A stretch of DNA of 64,000 bases from contig BLAL01000012.1 in assembly GCA_015698045.1 (NCBI GenBank), forward strand, positions 1,612,001 through 1,676,000. The letters run 5' to 3'. The stretch's first letter is position 1. The number at the start of each line of letters is the position of its first letter. Below, piece after piece: positions 55,101 through 64,000 of this stretch. A model generated the notes under the pieces. The model saw only the letters and a program-made list of their open reading frames with translations. It was not told where the DNA came from and made no database searches. This DNA is from Rhizophagus clarus (taxonomy: Eukaryota > Glomeromycota > Glomeromycetes > Glomerales > Glomeraceae). The translations under genes were made by a program, and so were the position numbers.

Positions 55101-57857
55101 AGATTTAACTGAATCAATTTCCAATGACAATAATAGCAATGAATTTGAAAAAAAGAAGCAAATACAACGATTTATTACAAGAGATTTGTATACACCCAAA
55201 GCATTGCATCGTGAATTTGGATTACCAGTGATTAGTTTGAAAGGAAGATGGTCCCATAATACGCAAGAAGGTACCTTTTTATTATTTATTTGTTTACAAC
55301 CTTATTTATTTATAATTAAAAAATATGTACGTATATTATCCTAACTTTGTAGGAAAATTTTTAATCTCATTGGGCTTACAAGAATACCCGGAACTTAAAA
55401 AAATTCTGGAATTAGCATCACCTCCGACTGATTTTAAAATTCGTAGTGAAGCTCTAAAATATTTTATTGATAATTTTGAAGAAAAATATTCCAAAGATTA
55501 CAACCCAGATAAAGTTAATATTGCATTTTTACCTTGCTCAGACCCAAGTATTTATGCGAAACCTTCAGAATGCTTCATCAATCCTGAATGCAATCTAATG
55601 AATTTCCAAGTTATATACCAAGATTTACGATTTCAAGTAGAAAAGCTTGGTGTTAGTCGGAATCCTGATCGGGAAAAACTATTAAGTAGGTTAACCCAAG
55701 ATCCACCAAAAGATGAAAATAATGCAAAGAAAATATTTGAATATTTAGCATCACAACAAACATGCTTTATTAAGTCTGATTGGGAAATGCTCTCTAATTT
55801 TAAATTCATTCCAACAAAAAGTGAAACTCAGCCTCTTGCCAGCCCATGTAGTTGTTTTTTAACATGTCATGACGAAATGTATGTAAAATATATTTTATAA
55901 TTTTGTCATTTTGTTTATTTCAATATATTAAATAAGTCTTTTTTATTTTTAGGCTTAAAGATTTCTTTTTATATATCAACTTTGGAGAAATTGCTAACAA
56001 ATTTCTGTTAAATTGCGGTGTCAAAGAAGTTCCATCTTCAATAGATTATGCCAAATTATTGGTAAAATCATCATGTAAATTGTGGAATTTATTTGGGAAT
56101 AATGTAGAACGTTATTTATCCATTTTGAAAAAAATTGCTTTTGATCTTGGTTCAGAGTATTTTAGTACTATAGATAAACTAAAATTAGTTGCAGTAATGG
56201 AAAATGCATCTATATTAGTAGCTGTTAAGAAAAAACGCCTTTCAAATTCTGATGTTAGCGCTGATAATGAATTTAATCATTATTGTTTGGCTTCAGCAAA
56301 AGATATTTTTATAAATGATAATATCATATATCAACAAATTTTTAATCCGTTAACAGCCCCTGAAGATTCTCTCCTGGAATCTTTGTATAGGGTAAGTACA
56401 TGTGTTTATGAAATCATAATTATTAACAGAATTGGATAAATTTAGTTTAAATTTCGTTATCCAGAAATTAGGGTGTAGATCATTAAATGAGGTTGTAAAA
56501 GAAACTTCAACACCAAAAGGCATTATTCGTGAAACTGAAAAATCTCAACAACTTCAAGAACTAATTGTAGAAAGATCAAGTTTATTCTATCATAATTATT
56601 CTCAAGAAAAAATTGAAAAAGATGAAGAATGGGTTAAAAATCTAAAAGTTAGAGAGATTGATTATGTGGAAACGAGTTATACGTTAGATGATACTAATCG
56701 GACTAAAAATAATAATACCAGTATTCTTCAAGACGAAATGAATTTAGGGACTCTTTTTATAACCTCCAATTCAAAATTACTTGAAATTTCTCAGCATTTA
56801 ACTAAGTGTATTTACAAAATTCATGATTTGAAGGACTTTTCATATATTTATTTGCTTTTATCAGCATCTTTATTAGATTTAAAAGAATTGGGGTATCCGG
56901 TTGATCGTTTATTAAAACGGCCTAAATTACAGCATATTGTTGATCAAATGGTAGATAACCAGCAAGATATCGGAATTACAAGAACTAGTAGTTTACAAGA
57001 AATGCAGCAATCATTTGAGGGCTATTGCAATGTTGTCGAATTAGAAAGTCAGAAAACATTTATAACATTCGAAACTACTCAAATTCTAAGAAATTCTTTA
57101 CAAAATGCTATAAATACCTTTTATTCTAACTCAGATAATATTGTTCATTGTAAATCTAATGTCATTAACAATCAGGCTAACATTAGTATCAATAACGTTG
57201 TTAATAATGATATGGATATTGATGATGAAAATCAAATGGATTATTGTAATATTATACCAGGTATAATTATTATATATTGTTATGACATTTATATGGATTG
57301 TGTTTTGTTCCTAAATTATGACTGACTGTATTTTATTGTAGATCATTTGTTGTATAGCGTTAGAACTTCACAAGAAATAAAACTTTATTTGCCTAAAGGT
57401 TTTGATCAATCGGAATTCTTGTCTCAAACAAACACTGCTTCATTAAACCGATTTATAAATATGCTGAAAGACCTTGCAGATGTTTTTAGACTTCCACCAG
57501 GAAGCATTCATGTATTTTATGATAATAAGTCAAACACAATTGCATTCAATCGTGATAAAATATTATTTTTCAATTTAAGATTTTATCTTGGATTACATGG
57601 TGAAGAATGTAAAATCAAGCCTACAATTAATGCTATGACCTATTGGTTCATGATGTTTTGTCATGAATTGTCACATAATTTCATTGAACAACATAATTTT
57701 GAACATGAGGTGAGTCCGATTTTTTCTTTTAATTTTATAATCTTCATAATTTATTATCTAATAAAATTTTATTTTCAAAAAGTATTATTCTTTAGCATTT
57801 GCGGAAATTTATATGTTAAATCTTTTGAGAACATTGAGAAGACGTGAAATATTTTAA
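52170..57857 (+). CDS. Sacsin-like HSP90-type ATPase (DUF3684-like) protein, 14 exons
   Basis: Exons: 52170-52267, 52352-52398, 52475-52626, 52699-52754, 52839-52968, 53044-53088, 53171-53659, 53737-54864, 54952-55270, 55353-55878, 55953-56391, 56465-57260, 57342-57709, 57783-57857; all introns GT-AG; total 1555 aa. The N-terminus is a GHKL/HSP90-type ATP pocket: ELMQNSDDA (N-box Glu and Asn), then GAFGVGFYSLFSF (glycine lid), as in sacsin and the fungal DUF3684 family. The long middle part is helical and unassigned. Near the C-terminus MMFCHELSHNFIEQHN has an HExxHxxxxxH pattern like metzincin zinc proteases. Probably a large ATP-dependent chaperone-like protein; any protease role is inference. 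The start ATG 52170 is the only one that fits the first exon of the family. The acceptor at 56464 was chosen because it gives SLYRKLGCRSLNEVVKE. Confidence 0.82.
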
Positions 57858-58756
57858 TAGTTGGTAAAAAAAAAGTTAAAAACGATATAGCGTAAATAAG
57901 TCCTCTAAAAATTATTCAACACATTTAGATATTTCGAAAATGACCCAGGTATCATTGAAAACATGATATTTAAATCAAATTTAGGAATTTGATGTAACAG
58001 ATAATTTTTCTAGAAATATTTCGAATAAATTTGAAAATTATCCAATTTATTTTTAATTTTATATTATATTGAAAATACAATGATTATATTCTAAAATAAA
58101 ATTGAGTTTAAAAAAAATCTAATTAAACTGATAACATAACCCTAATAAAATGCAGTTTCGCTTAAAAATTCTCTCTATCGATCAATTGTTTATTTTCTGC
58201 TCTCTTAGGAAATGATGTGGAAATTCAGTATCACCCAGGTAATTTTTATCTCAATTATTGATCTATTCAGGTAACTGACCAGGATTTTTGATCAATACGA
58301 CGCTTTCATAGATAATTGATGCATTTCCTGTATATACGAAGACGAGGACAAGGAACTCTAGGGTGAGTGCCTCTAACATAAGTAACAGCAAAAAGTTACA
58401 TGTCGGCGTCAGGGTGTGTGTTATCACGACTGAAGGTGTTATAGGAAACATTTGAGGGTGGTATGTAGAAGAAAGAAGCAAAGTTTCAATTGCTTCCTCT
58501 AGAGTGCAGATTTTGGTTTTTAAAACTACCCTGTTCTTAAAAGTGCGCAACATAGGAATGGAAATGAGTCTGAAAAATACTCAGATATAGAATATATTCA
58601 AGAAGACGAAGAATAGTTTTGTGATGAAACATTTTCAGTTAGGTTCGCATTGCTTTGAAGCTTTCTTTTTTTTTTGATTTTTTTTTTTTAAAGAAACCAA
58701 GAAACGTTATTTTAACTATTTTGTAAGAACGTCAAGAAATTGAAATTCTATCAACC
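57858..58756. other. Intergenic, no gene seen
   Basis: AT-rich. A minus-strand frame at 58263-58553 is open but Thr/Leu-rich without family features. T-runs at 58660-58690. No similarity to the F-box 3' end was found left of the element at 58759. Confidence 0.4.
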
Positions 58757-58758
58757 AT

Positions 58759-59562
58759 GCCCTACGAAAAAAGAATGTCCGGAAAATATTTACGAAAATG
58801 TCCGGAAATTGTCCAGGTGCTTCAAAATTGTCATGAAAATGTCCAGGAAATTGATCTATTTTGCTGTCCAGAATTTTTTGCATGCCCAGTTTTTTTTTAT
58901 ACATGAAATTTTCTGGCAAATTCCAGACAAATAAACCCAACATATTCTGGACATAAATATTCCAGACATATTCTGGACAAATAAACCCAACAAATTCCGG
59001 ACATAAAATATTCCATAATATTCCGGACATATTCTGGACAAAATAAACCAAACATATTCCAGACATAAAATATTCCGGACATATTCTGAACAAAATAAAC
59101 CAAACAAATTCTGGACATTTTAAATTCCAGACAAATTCTGGACAAATAAAACCAACAAATTCTGGTCATAATAAAATTCCGGACAAATTCTAGACAATAT
59201 TTCTAAGAATGTAAAATTTTAAATTTTAAAATAATGCAAAAAGCACAACACTGATATTTAAAACCACCCCCTGACATAATAAGTAAAATTGAAGAGCAGC
59301 CAAAAATGCTATCTATGATGTTAATTCAAACTTTGGTTAATTGTGTAGGAAGTGGTAAACTCCTGCTGATCATCCGGGATAAAATTGGATTGTTCAGAAT
59401 TCTGGACAAATTCCAGACTAATTTGAACCCGGACAGATTCCAAACATCCAGAAACGCGCACGTTTTGGAACATTTTCCGGATTTACCAAACGTCCGGAAA
59501 TTGTCTGCTTATTTTTCCGGACAATTTCAGCATGAATTCCGGATGCATTTTTTTCGTAGGGC
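58759..59562. mobile_element. CCCTACGAAAAAA-TIR element, copy 2 (804 bp, uninterrupted)
   Basis: Ends GCCCTACGAAAAAA and TTTTTTTCGTAGGGC; the dinucleotide AT is duplicated (58757-58758 and 59563-59564). The intact paralogue near 61620 reads CCATTTAAATG where this copy reads CCAT-element-ATTTAAATG, confirming a 2-bp duplication and placing the insertion in the F-box pseudogene. The interior has the ~52-bp tandem array of TTCTGGACAAATAAACC-type units. Non-coding. Confidence 0.85.
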
Positions 59563-60639
59563 ATTTAAATGTCGGCAACTAATTACAAGTTTTCTAATTC
59601 TAAAATGATACAATTTCTACCAATAGCTTAAGGTACTTAATATTAGGACATTTTTATTAAATAGTTTGAATAAGTTTCTTGTTACCAATTTCATCATTAC
59701 TTGCAAAATATATTTTAATTTCAATAAGATTTCCGCTCGTATTTCTGATTAAACTTGTTAACACTACTAGGTATTAAAATTTGTAAAAAAAAACGATAAA
59801 CTTTCCAAATTATCCCAGGGTTGTATATCATGAAATTGTAAACAATCAAAATCTAATTCTTTTAAATTCACAAGAGACGATAGAAAATTCGTTGAGGGTC
59901 GTCTGGTAATCCTGCAATATTGCATAGTGCCTGCATGTTTAATCAATGAATCTTCAAGAATTTTATAAAATGGCTCATTGTCATAAATATAACAAGTTAA
60001 ATCAATATTATATATTTTCTTTAAGCTTCAATCAATTTAACAATTCTATAATTATTGTTATTTTCCAATTCAAGAAGAAGATTCAATTCTTTAATTGATT
60101 TGCATGATTCTATTAATTTAGTTAGAACAATGTTATCTATGTTAGTATTACAACTAAGAAATTCAATTTCAGAAAAGCAGCGTTCGACTCCATGATGAAT
60201 TTGATGTTCAAAATTTTCGCGCATGTGAAGGTGGGTAAATTTCGTATTTTCGTTGATAAAAAAAAAAGGTTTAATATTTCATTCTTGACATTTAATAGAT
60301 TAGAATTTTCGTTGATATTTTCATTAATTATTCTCTGGATTTCATCTAAATTTAAATGTTTGCAATAATTAATATAGTTAAATGAAGGTTTTTGATGACA
60401 ATTGAACAATAATTTGCATTCTCCTATTTTATTTCTTGATACATTAGATAAATGTGAAATGATAACATTTAGTAATAGAATTTCATTCTTCTTTTTCAAA
60501 CTTTTCCAAGGGTTTCTCCACAAAATTGAAACAGTTATTTCACACCAAGTTTTATTGACTAAAAGGCATGAATAAAGCGTCTTTTCATCATCTTGTAGTT
60601 GTTCGAATAATAAAAGAACATCTCTATTTAAGTTGGACA

Positions 60640-60640
<1 letters not shown>
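59563..60640 (-). pseudogene. F-box/LRR-like protein, frameshifted and cut by a transposon
   Basis: Starts MSNLNRDVLLLFEQLQDDEK, closest to the copy at 61323-62729. The frame is open to about 60250, where an A-run (plus-strand GATAAAAAAAAAAGG) shifts it. The continuation is readable in another frame (ERCFSEIEFLSCNTNIDNIV, then ELENNNNYRIVKLIEA), followed by further breaks. Similarity continues to 59563, where the 804-bp element interrupts it. The last third of the gene is not found beyond the element, so the 3' end was also lost. Confidence 0.88.
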
Positions 60641-60671
<31 letters not shown>

Positions 60672-61322
60672 AATAACTTTCAATTAATCACAAGATAACC
60701 AAATTTTACAATAAATTTATATTCTTTTATTATTTACAGTATACTAAAATCTAACCGATACAAAATTTGAAAGATAGGCGATACTCATATATTGGGTAAT
60801 GTAACATATCTACAAAGATTTTAAGATAAATATTCACTAATAGTTTCTGCCTAAATTATTAGATAACAGGACAAATAATCATAAAATCCACAAAATCAAT
60901 TATTTTGTAAACTTCAAGAAATTAAACACGATGGTATATGTCATATGATTATAGATTCCTATCTTATAAACACAATATAAACTATATTACTATAATTATT
61001 ACCTTGAATTCAAATCAATAAATTGAGAAACACTGATATCAGCAACCAATGAACAAATGAATTCTGTCTACACATATTACTATAGAATTTATGCGATGAG
61101 AAATTCATAGGAAAAGTTTGGTGCTATCGAAATAACATGAAAGATAAAAATCTTAAATGAAAACTTTTCGTAATATAAAATACAGAATTTATTCCATTTA
61201 CTTTATTATATAAATTATAATTTTTTTTACAAAGTATAAATATCTCAAAAAAAAAAAAAGAAAATGAATTTCATAATCTTAAACATATTAAACGTATAAA
61301 ATAATATAAACTTATCATAGAT
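60641..61322. other. Intergenic, no gene seen
   Basis: Starts with a ~22-nt T-run right at the pseudogene start. The rest is AT-rich spacer between two F-box copies with no supported features. Confidence 0.4.
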
Positions 61323-62729
61323 TTATTCAAAATCTTCAGTACTTTGGTTGTAATTTAATCCCTTAACTACTATTCCTTCTGATTTAAATCTTGATATTAA
61401 TTCGGAGTTTATGTCCATATCATTAATATTTTGTAAAAACATAGGCTTTCTTCCACTCCAATTATCAAAAAATAGCTTGAAGGTTTCTAATGTAGGTAGC
61501 TCATTAGAATGAAATTTAATTTTAAACAAACTAGTTGGTGATGATTTAGTTAGTACTTCAAATAATTTGTTCCAATCAAACGAAAGATCATCATTATTAT
61601 TAATAAGAATATATAATCCATTTAAATGTTGACAGCTAATTAACAACATTTCTAATTCTAAAATGTTACAATTTCTAATCAATAGTGTAAGATACCTAAT
61701 ATTTGGGCATTTTAAATAAATAGCTTGAATAAGTTTTTTGTTACCAATTTCATCAAAATTTACACAACCTATTTTAATTTCAATAAGATTTCTATTTGTA
61801 TTCTTAATTAAACTTGTTAACACGTCAATTGGAACATTACTTGATTTTAAAATTTGTAGAAAAGGAAACGATAAATTTCCTATACAATTCCATGAAGTGG
61901 GTGCTTTTATATTATAACCCAATTCTAATTCTTTCAAATTCACAAAGGAAGAAAGAAAATTTGTTGATGGAGGTATAATAATCCTACAGTATTGTATGGC
62001 AATTGCATGCTTAATCAATGAATCTTCAAGAATTTTACAAAATGGTCCACTGTCATATATATAACGAACTAAATCAACATTAGATAATTTTCTTTGAGCT
62101 TCAATTAATTTAATAATTCTATAATTATTATTATTTTCCAACTCAATAAAAAGCTTCAATTCTTTAATTGATTCACATGATTCTATTAATTTAGTTAAAA
62201 TAATGTTATCTATACAAGTACTGCAACTGAGGAATTCAATTTCAGAAAAGCAGCGTTCGGCCCCATGAATAAGATGAAATCTATGTTTGAAATTTCTACG
62301 CATATAAAGATGGGTAAATTTCATATTCTTATTTAGAAAGAGGTTTAATACTTCGGTTTGAACATTCAATATAATAGTTTTCTCATTGATAATATTTTCA
62401 CTAACTATTCTTAGGATTTCATCTAAATTTAAATGTTTACAATAACTAATATAATTAAATGAAGGATTTCGATGAAAATTGGACAATAAATTAAATATAT
62501 GTGCCTCTATTTTTTTTCTTGAATCGCATGATAAATGTGTAATGATTACTTTTAATAATATTATTTCATGTTCCCTTTTTAAACTTTCCCAAGGATTTTT
62601 CCATAAAATTGGAACAATCATTTTACACCAAGTTTTATTGACCAAAAGGCACGAACAAAGTGTCTTTTTATCATCTTGCAGTTGTTGTTTGAATATCAAA
62701 TAAAGAATATCCCTATTTAAGTTGGACAT
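61323..62729 (-). CDS. F-box/LRR-like protein 4
   Basis: An intact 468-residue paralogue. The start MSNLNRDILYLIFKQQLQDD (ATG 62729) is preferred over an upstream in-frame Met because paralogues begin there. F-box: CSCLLVNKTWCKMIVPILWK. LRR-like repeats include FVNLKELELGYNIKAP and CPNIRYLTLLIRNCNILELE. The end has FFDNWSGRKPMFLQN and FKSEGIVVKGLNYNQSTEDFE. It shares RCFSEIEFLSC and ELENNNNYRI with the pseudogene next to it and TEDFE with the copy at the right edge, so these three are the youngest branch of the cluster. Confidence 0.87.
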   Translation of the reverse strand: MSNLNRDILYLIFKQQLQDDKKTLCSCLLVNKTWCKMIVPILWKNPWESLKREHEIILLKVIITHLSCDSRKKIEAHIFNLLSNFHRNPSFNYISYCKHLNLDEILRIVSENIINEKTIILNVQTEVLNLFLNKNMKFTHLYMRRNFKHRFHLIHGAERCFSEIEFLSCSTCIDNIILTKLIESCESIKELKLFIELENNNNYRIIKLIEAQRKLSNVDLVRYIYDSGPFCKILEDSLIKHAIAIQYCRIIIPPSTNFLSSFVNLKELELGYNIKAPTSWNCIGNLSFPFLQILKSSNVPIDVLTSLIKNTNRNLIEIKIGCVNFDEIGNKKLIQAIYLKCPNIRYLTLLIRNCNILELEMLLISCQHLNGLYILINNNDDLSFDWNKLFEVLTKSSPTSLFKIKFHSNELPTLETFKLFFDNWSGRKPMFLQNINDMDINSELISRFKSEGIVVKGLNYNQSTEDFE

Positions 62730-63736
62730 TTTTTCAAAAAAGAATCTTTTTTTTTTTCGCCAAGACAAACTAAATAATTGCCTTGTTTACGTTGCACAAT
62801 TAAATATCTATGCACAATTACATAGTGATGATATCATAATGTAACGCAGGTTTCAAAAATGTAGATCAATGAATCGGTCCGAAAGATTTTTAATGTTTTC
62901 AATCTCCTATATTAAAATCTTTTAACTCGATTCTTGATTTAACCGAATAATAATTGCGTCAATGCTATTTAAAAAAGAAAACGAAAATAATCTGTCAGAC
63001 TACTCAGTTATAAAGTTTATTATTAAATATATGAAAATAGTTTAAAATTTGTATCATAAAATAATAGAAACTGAGCACATATAAACTGTTTGTATATGGG
63101 GAATTATATTATGTACTGTATATACATAACCAAATGTTTAATTTTATAGTTTCTAATTAAATTAAGAGATAACAGAACAAACTATTGCAAAATCTATTTT
63201 ATTCATGAACCTTAAAAAGTTAAATATTGGTTGAAACTGTGGCATTGCATTACCGTCCAGCACTGCTTATAGCATCCCAACTCAATATATCGAATATGTA
63301 ATATGTATATTTGTTCAATACTTAAAAATCAGCATATTTTGTAGTTATTATAAATCACATTTTAAGTCTTGTGTATTAATGATTAATCCTTCTAGTACTA
63401 TTAGGATGGAAATTGTACCCTGGGTACTATTCAATTTTTAGACTGGGTAAATTGTAAAAGACCCGGGGTATTTTAGGCAGTGCTAGACGGTATATGCCAT
63501 GCCATATGATAGATTATAGATTACATACACGAATCACAATAATTTGGATCTTAAAATCATGTAAACAGTAAAAATTTCTCATAATGAAAAATAAGATTTC
63601 ATAATATAAAAATATAAAACTTATATTTACTTTAATTATTAAAAAAATTAAATTTTTATATTTTGTAATAACAAAAATTATATAATAAACATGATTAAAT
63701 GTATAAAAAATAGTATAAACTTATTAGATTATTCTG
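62730..63736. other. Intergenic region between F-box copies
   Basis: No gene is supported. A GGTATTTTAGGCAGTGCTAG block at about 63468-63487 matches one downstream of F-box gene 1 near 34005-34030. Confidence 0.5.
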
Positions 63737-64000
63737 TCATTCAAAATCCTCAGTTCTTTGGAAGTAGTTAAATTCTTTAACAATTATTCCTTCTAATCTA
63801 TATCTTTCTATTAATTTAGAATCCGTAATATTGTCATAAATATTTCGTGAAAACATAGGCGGTCCTCCTTTCCAATTATCAAAAAATAACTTAAAAGTTT
63901 CAAATGCAGGTAGCTCATTAGAATGAAATTTAATTTTAAACAAACTAGTTGATGATGATTTAGTTAATATTTCAAATAATTTATCCCAATCAAACAAACG
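63737..64000 (-). CDS. F-box/LRR-like protein 5, C-terminal part cut by window edge
   Basis: Open from the right edge to a stop at 63737: FDWDKLFEILTKSSSTSLFK, then FFDNWKGGPPMFSRN and YRLEGIIVKEFNYFQRTEDF. This is the conserved C-terminal module of the cluster, closest to the 61323-62729 gene. The rest lies outside the window. Confidence 0.8.
   Translation of the reverse strand, partial: RLFDWDKLFEILTKSSSTSLFKIKFHSNELPAFETFKLFFDNWKGGPPMFSRNIYDNITDSKLIERYRLEGIIVKEFNYFQRTEDFE

Noticed and set aside
58263-58553. 96-residue minus-strand frame
   Set aside because: Thr/Leu-rich chance frame without motif; the region shows no conservation within the window.

Overview
The window looks like chromosomal DNA of an arbuscular-mycorrhizal fungus (Glomeromycotina, Rhizophagus-like). 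This is inferred from very high A+T, short fungal-type introns (GTAAGT ... CTAAY ... AG), a family of F-box/LRR-like genes, a kinase with the HxDxxxxN catalytic loop seen in the expanded kinase families of these fungi, and a heavy load of nested transposons. No organism name is given, so this is an inference. Most of the 64 kb is repeat or transposon.

Layout. 1-2060 is a degenerate satellite with a higher-order period. 2365-15794 is a Polinton/Maverick-like element with exact-length 135-bp terminal inverted repeats (TIRs). It carries a decayed zinc-finger plus protein-primed DNA polymerase B gene, an intact retroviral-type integrase, two small accessory genes and, unusually, a decayed retro-type Gag / zinc knuckle / aspartic protease polyprotein on the opposite strand. 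A 3.07-kb element, itself holding a hAT MITE, has inserted in the polymerase gene. 16547-21370 is a nest of three TIR structures. 21898-24858 is a broken retrotransposon ORF1-like gene, and 25215-25751 a long foldback element.

27103-31651 (minus strand) is a protein kinase gene whose 5' half is the most remarkable object here. Between a 136-nt first exon and the kinase exons lie 31 consecutive AG|NNN|GTAAGT junctions in 3.2 kb. They can be read as 31 micro-exons (28 or 29 of one codon, one of 6 nt, one of 1 nt) separated by introns of 76-108 nt. Spliced this way the frame stays open and reaches the kinase exon in register; a single large intron would not. The central junctions lie in a homogenised ~104-bp tandem array, while the outer ones lie in unrelated sequence.

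34156-64000 holds an F-box/LRR-like cluster on the minus strand: four apparently intact genes, two pseudogene copies and one copy cut by the window edge. Between them are hAT elements with perfect 8-bp target duplications (one with a transposase remnant), foldback elements, a five-exon UDP-glycosyltransferase gene (48552-50534, minus) and a 14-exon sacsin-like HSP90-type ATPase gene (52170-57857, plus) ending in a metzincin-like HELSHNFIEQH motif. Exon structures were assembled by eye and close in frame throughout. Function is argued from motifs only.
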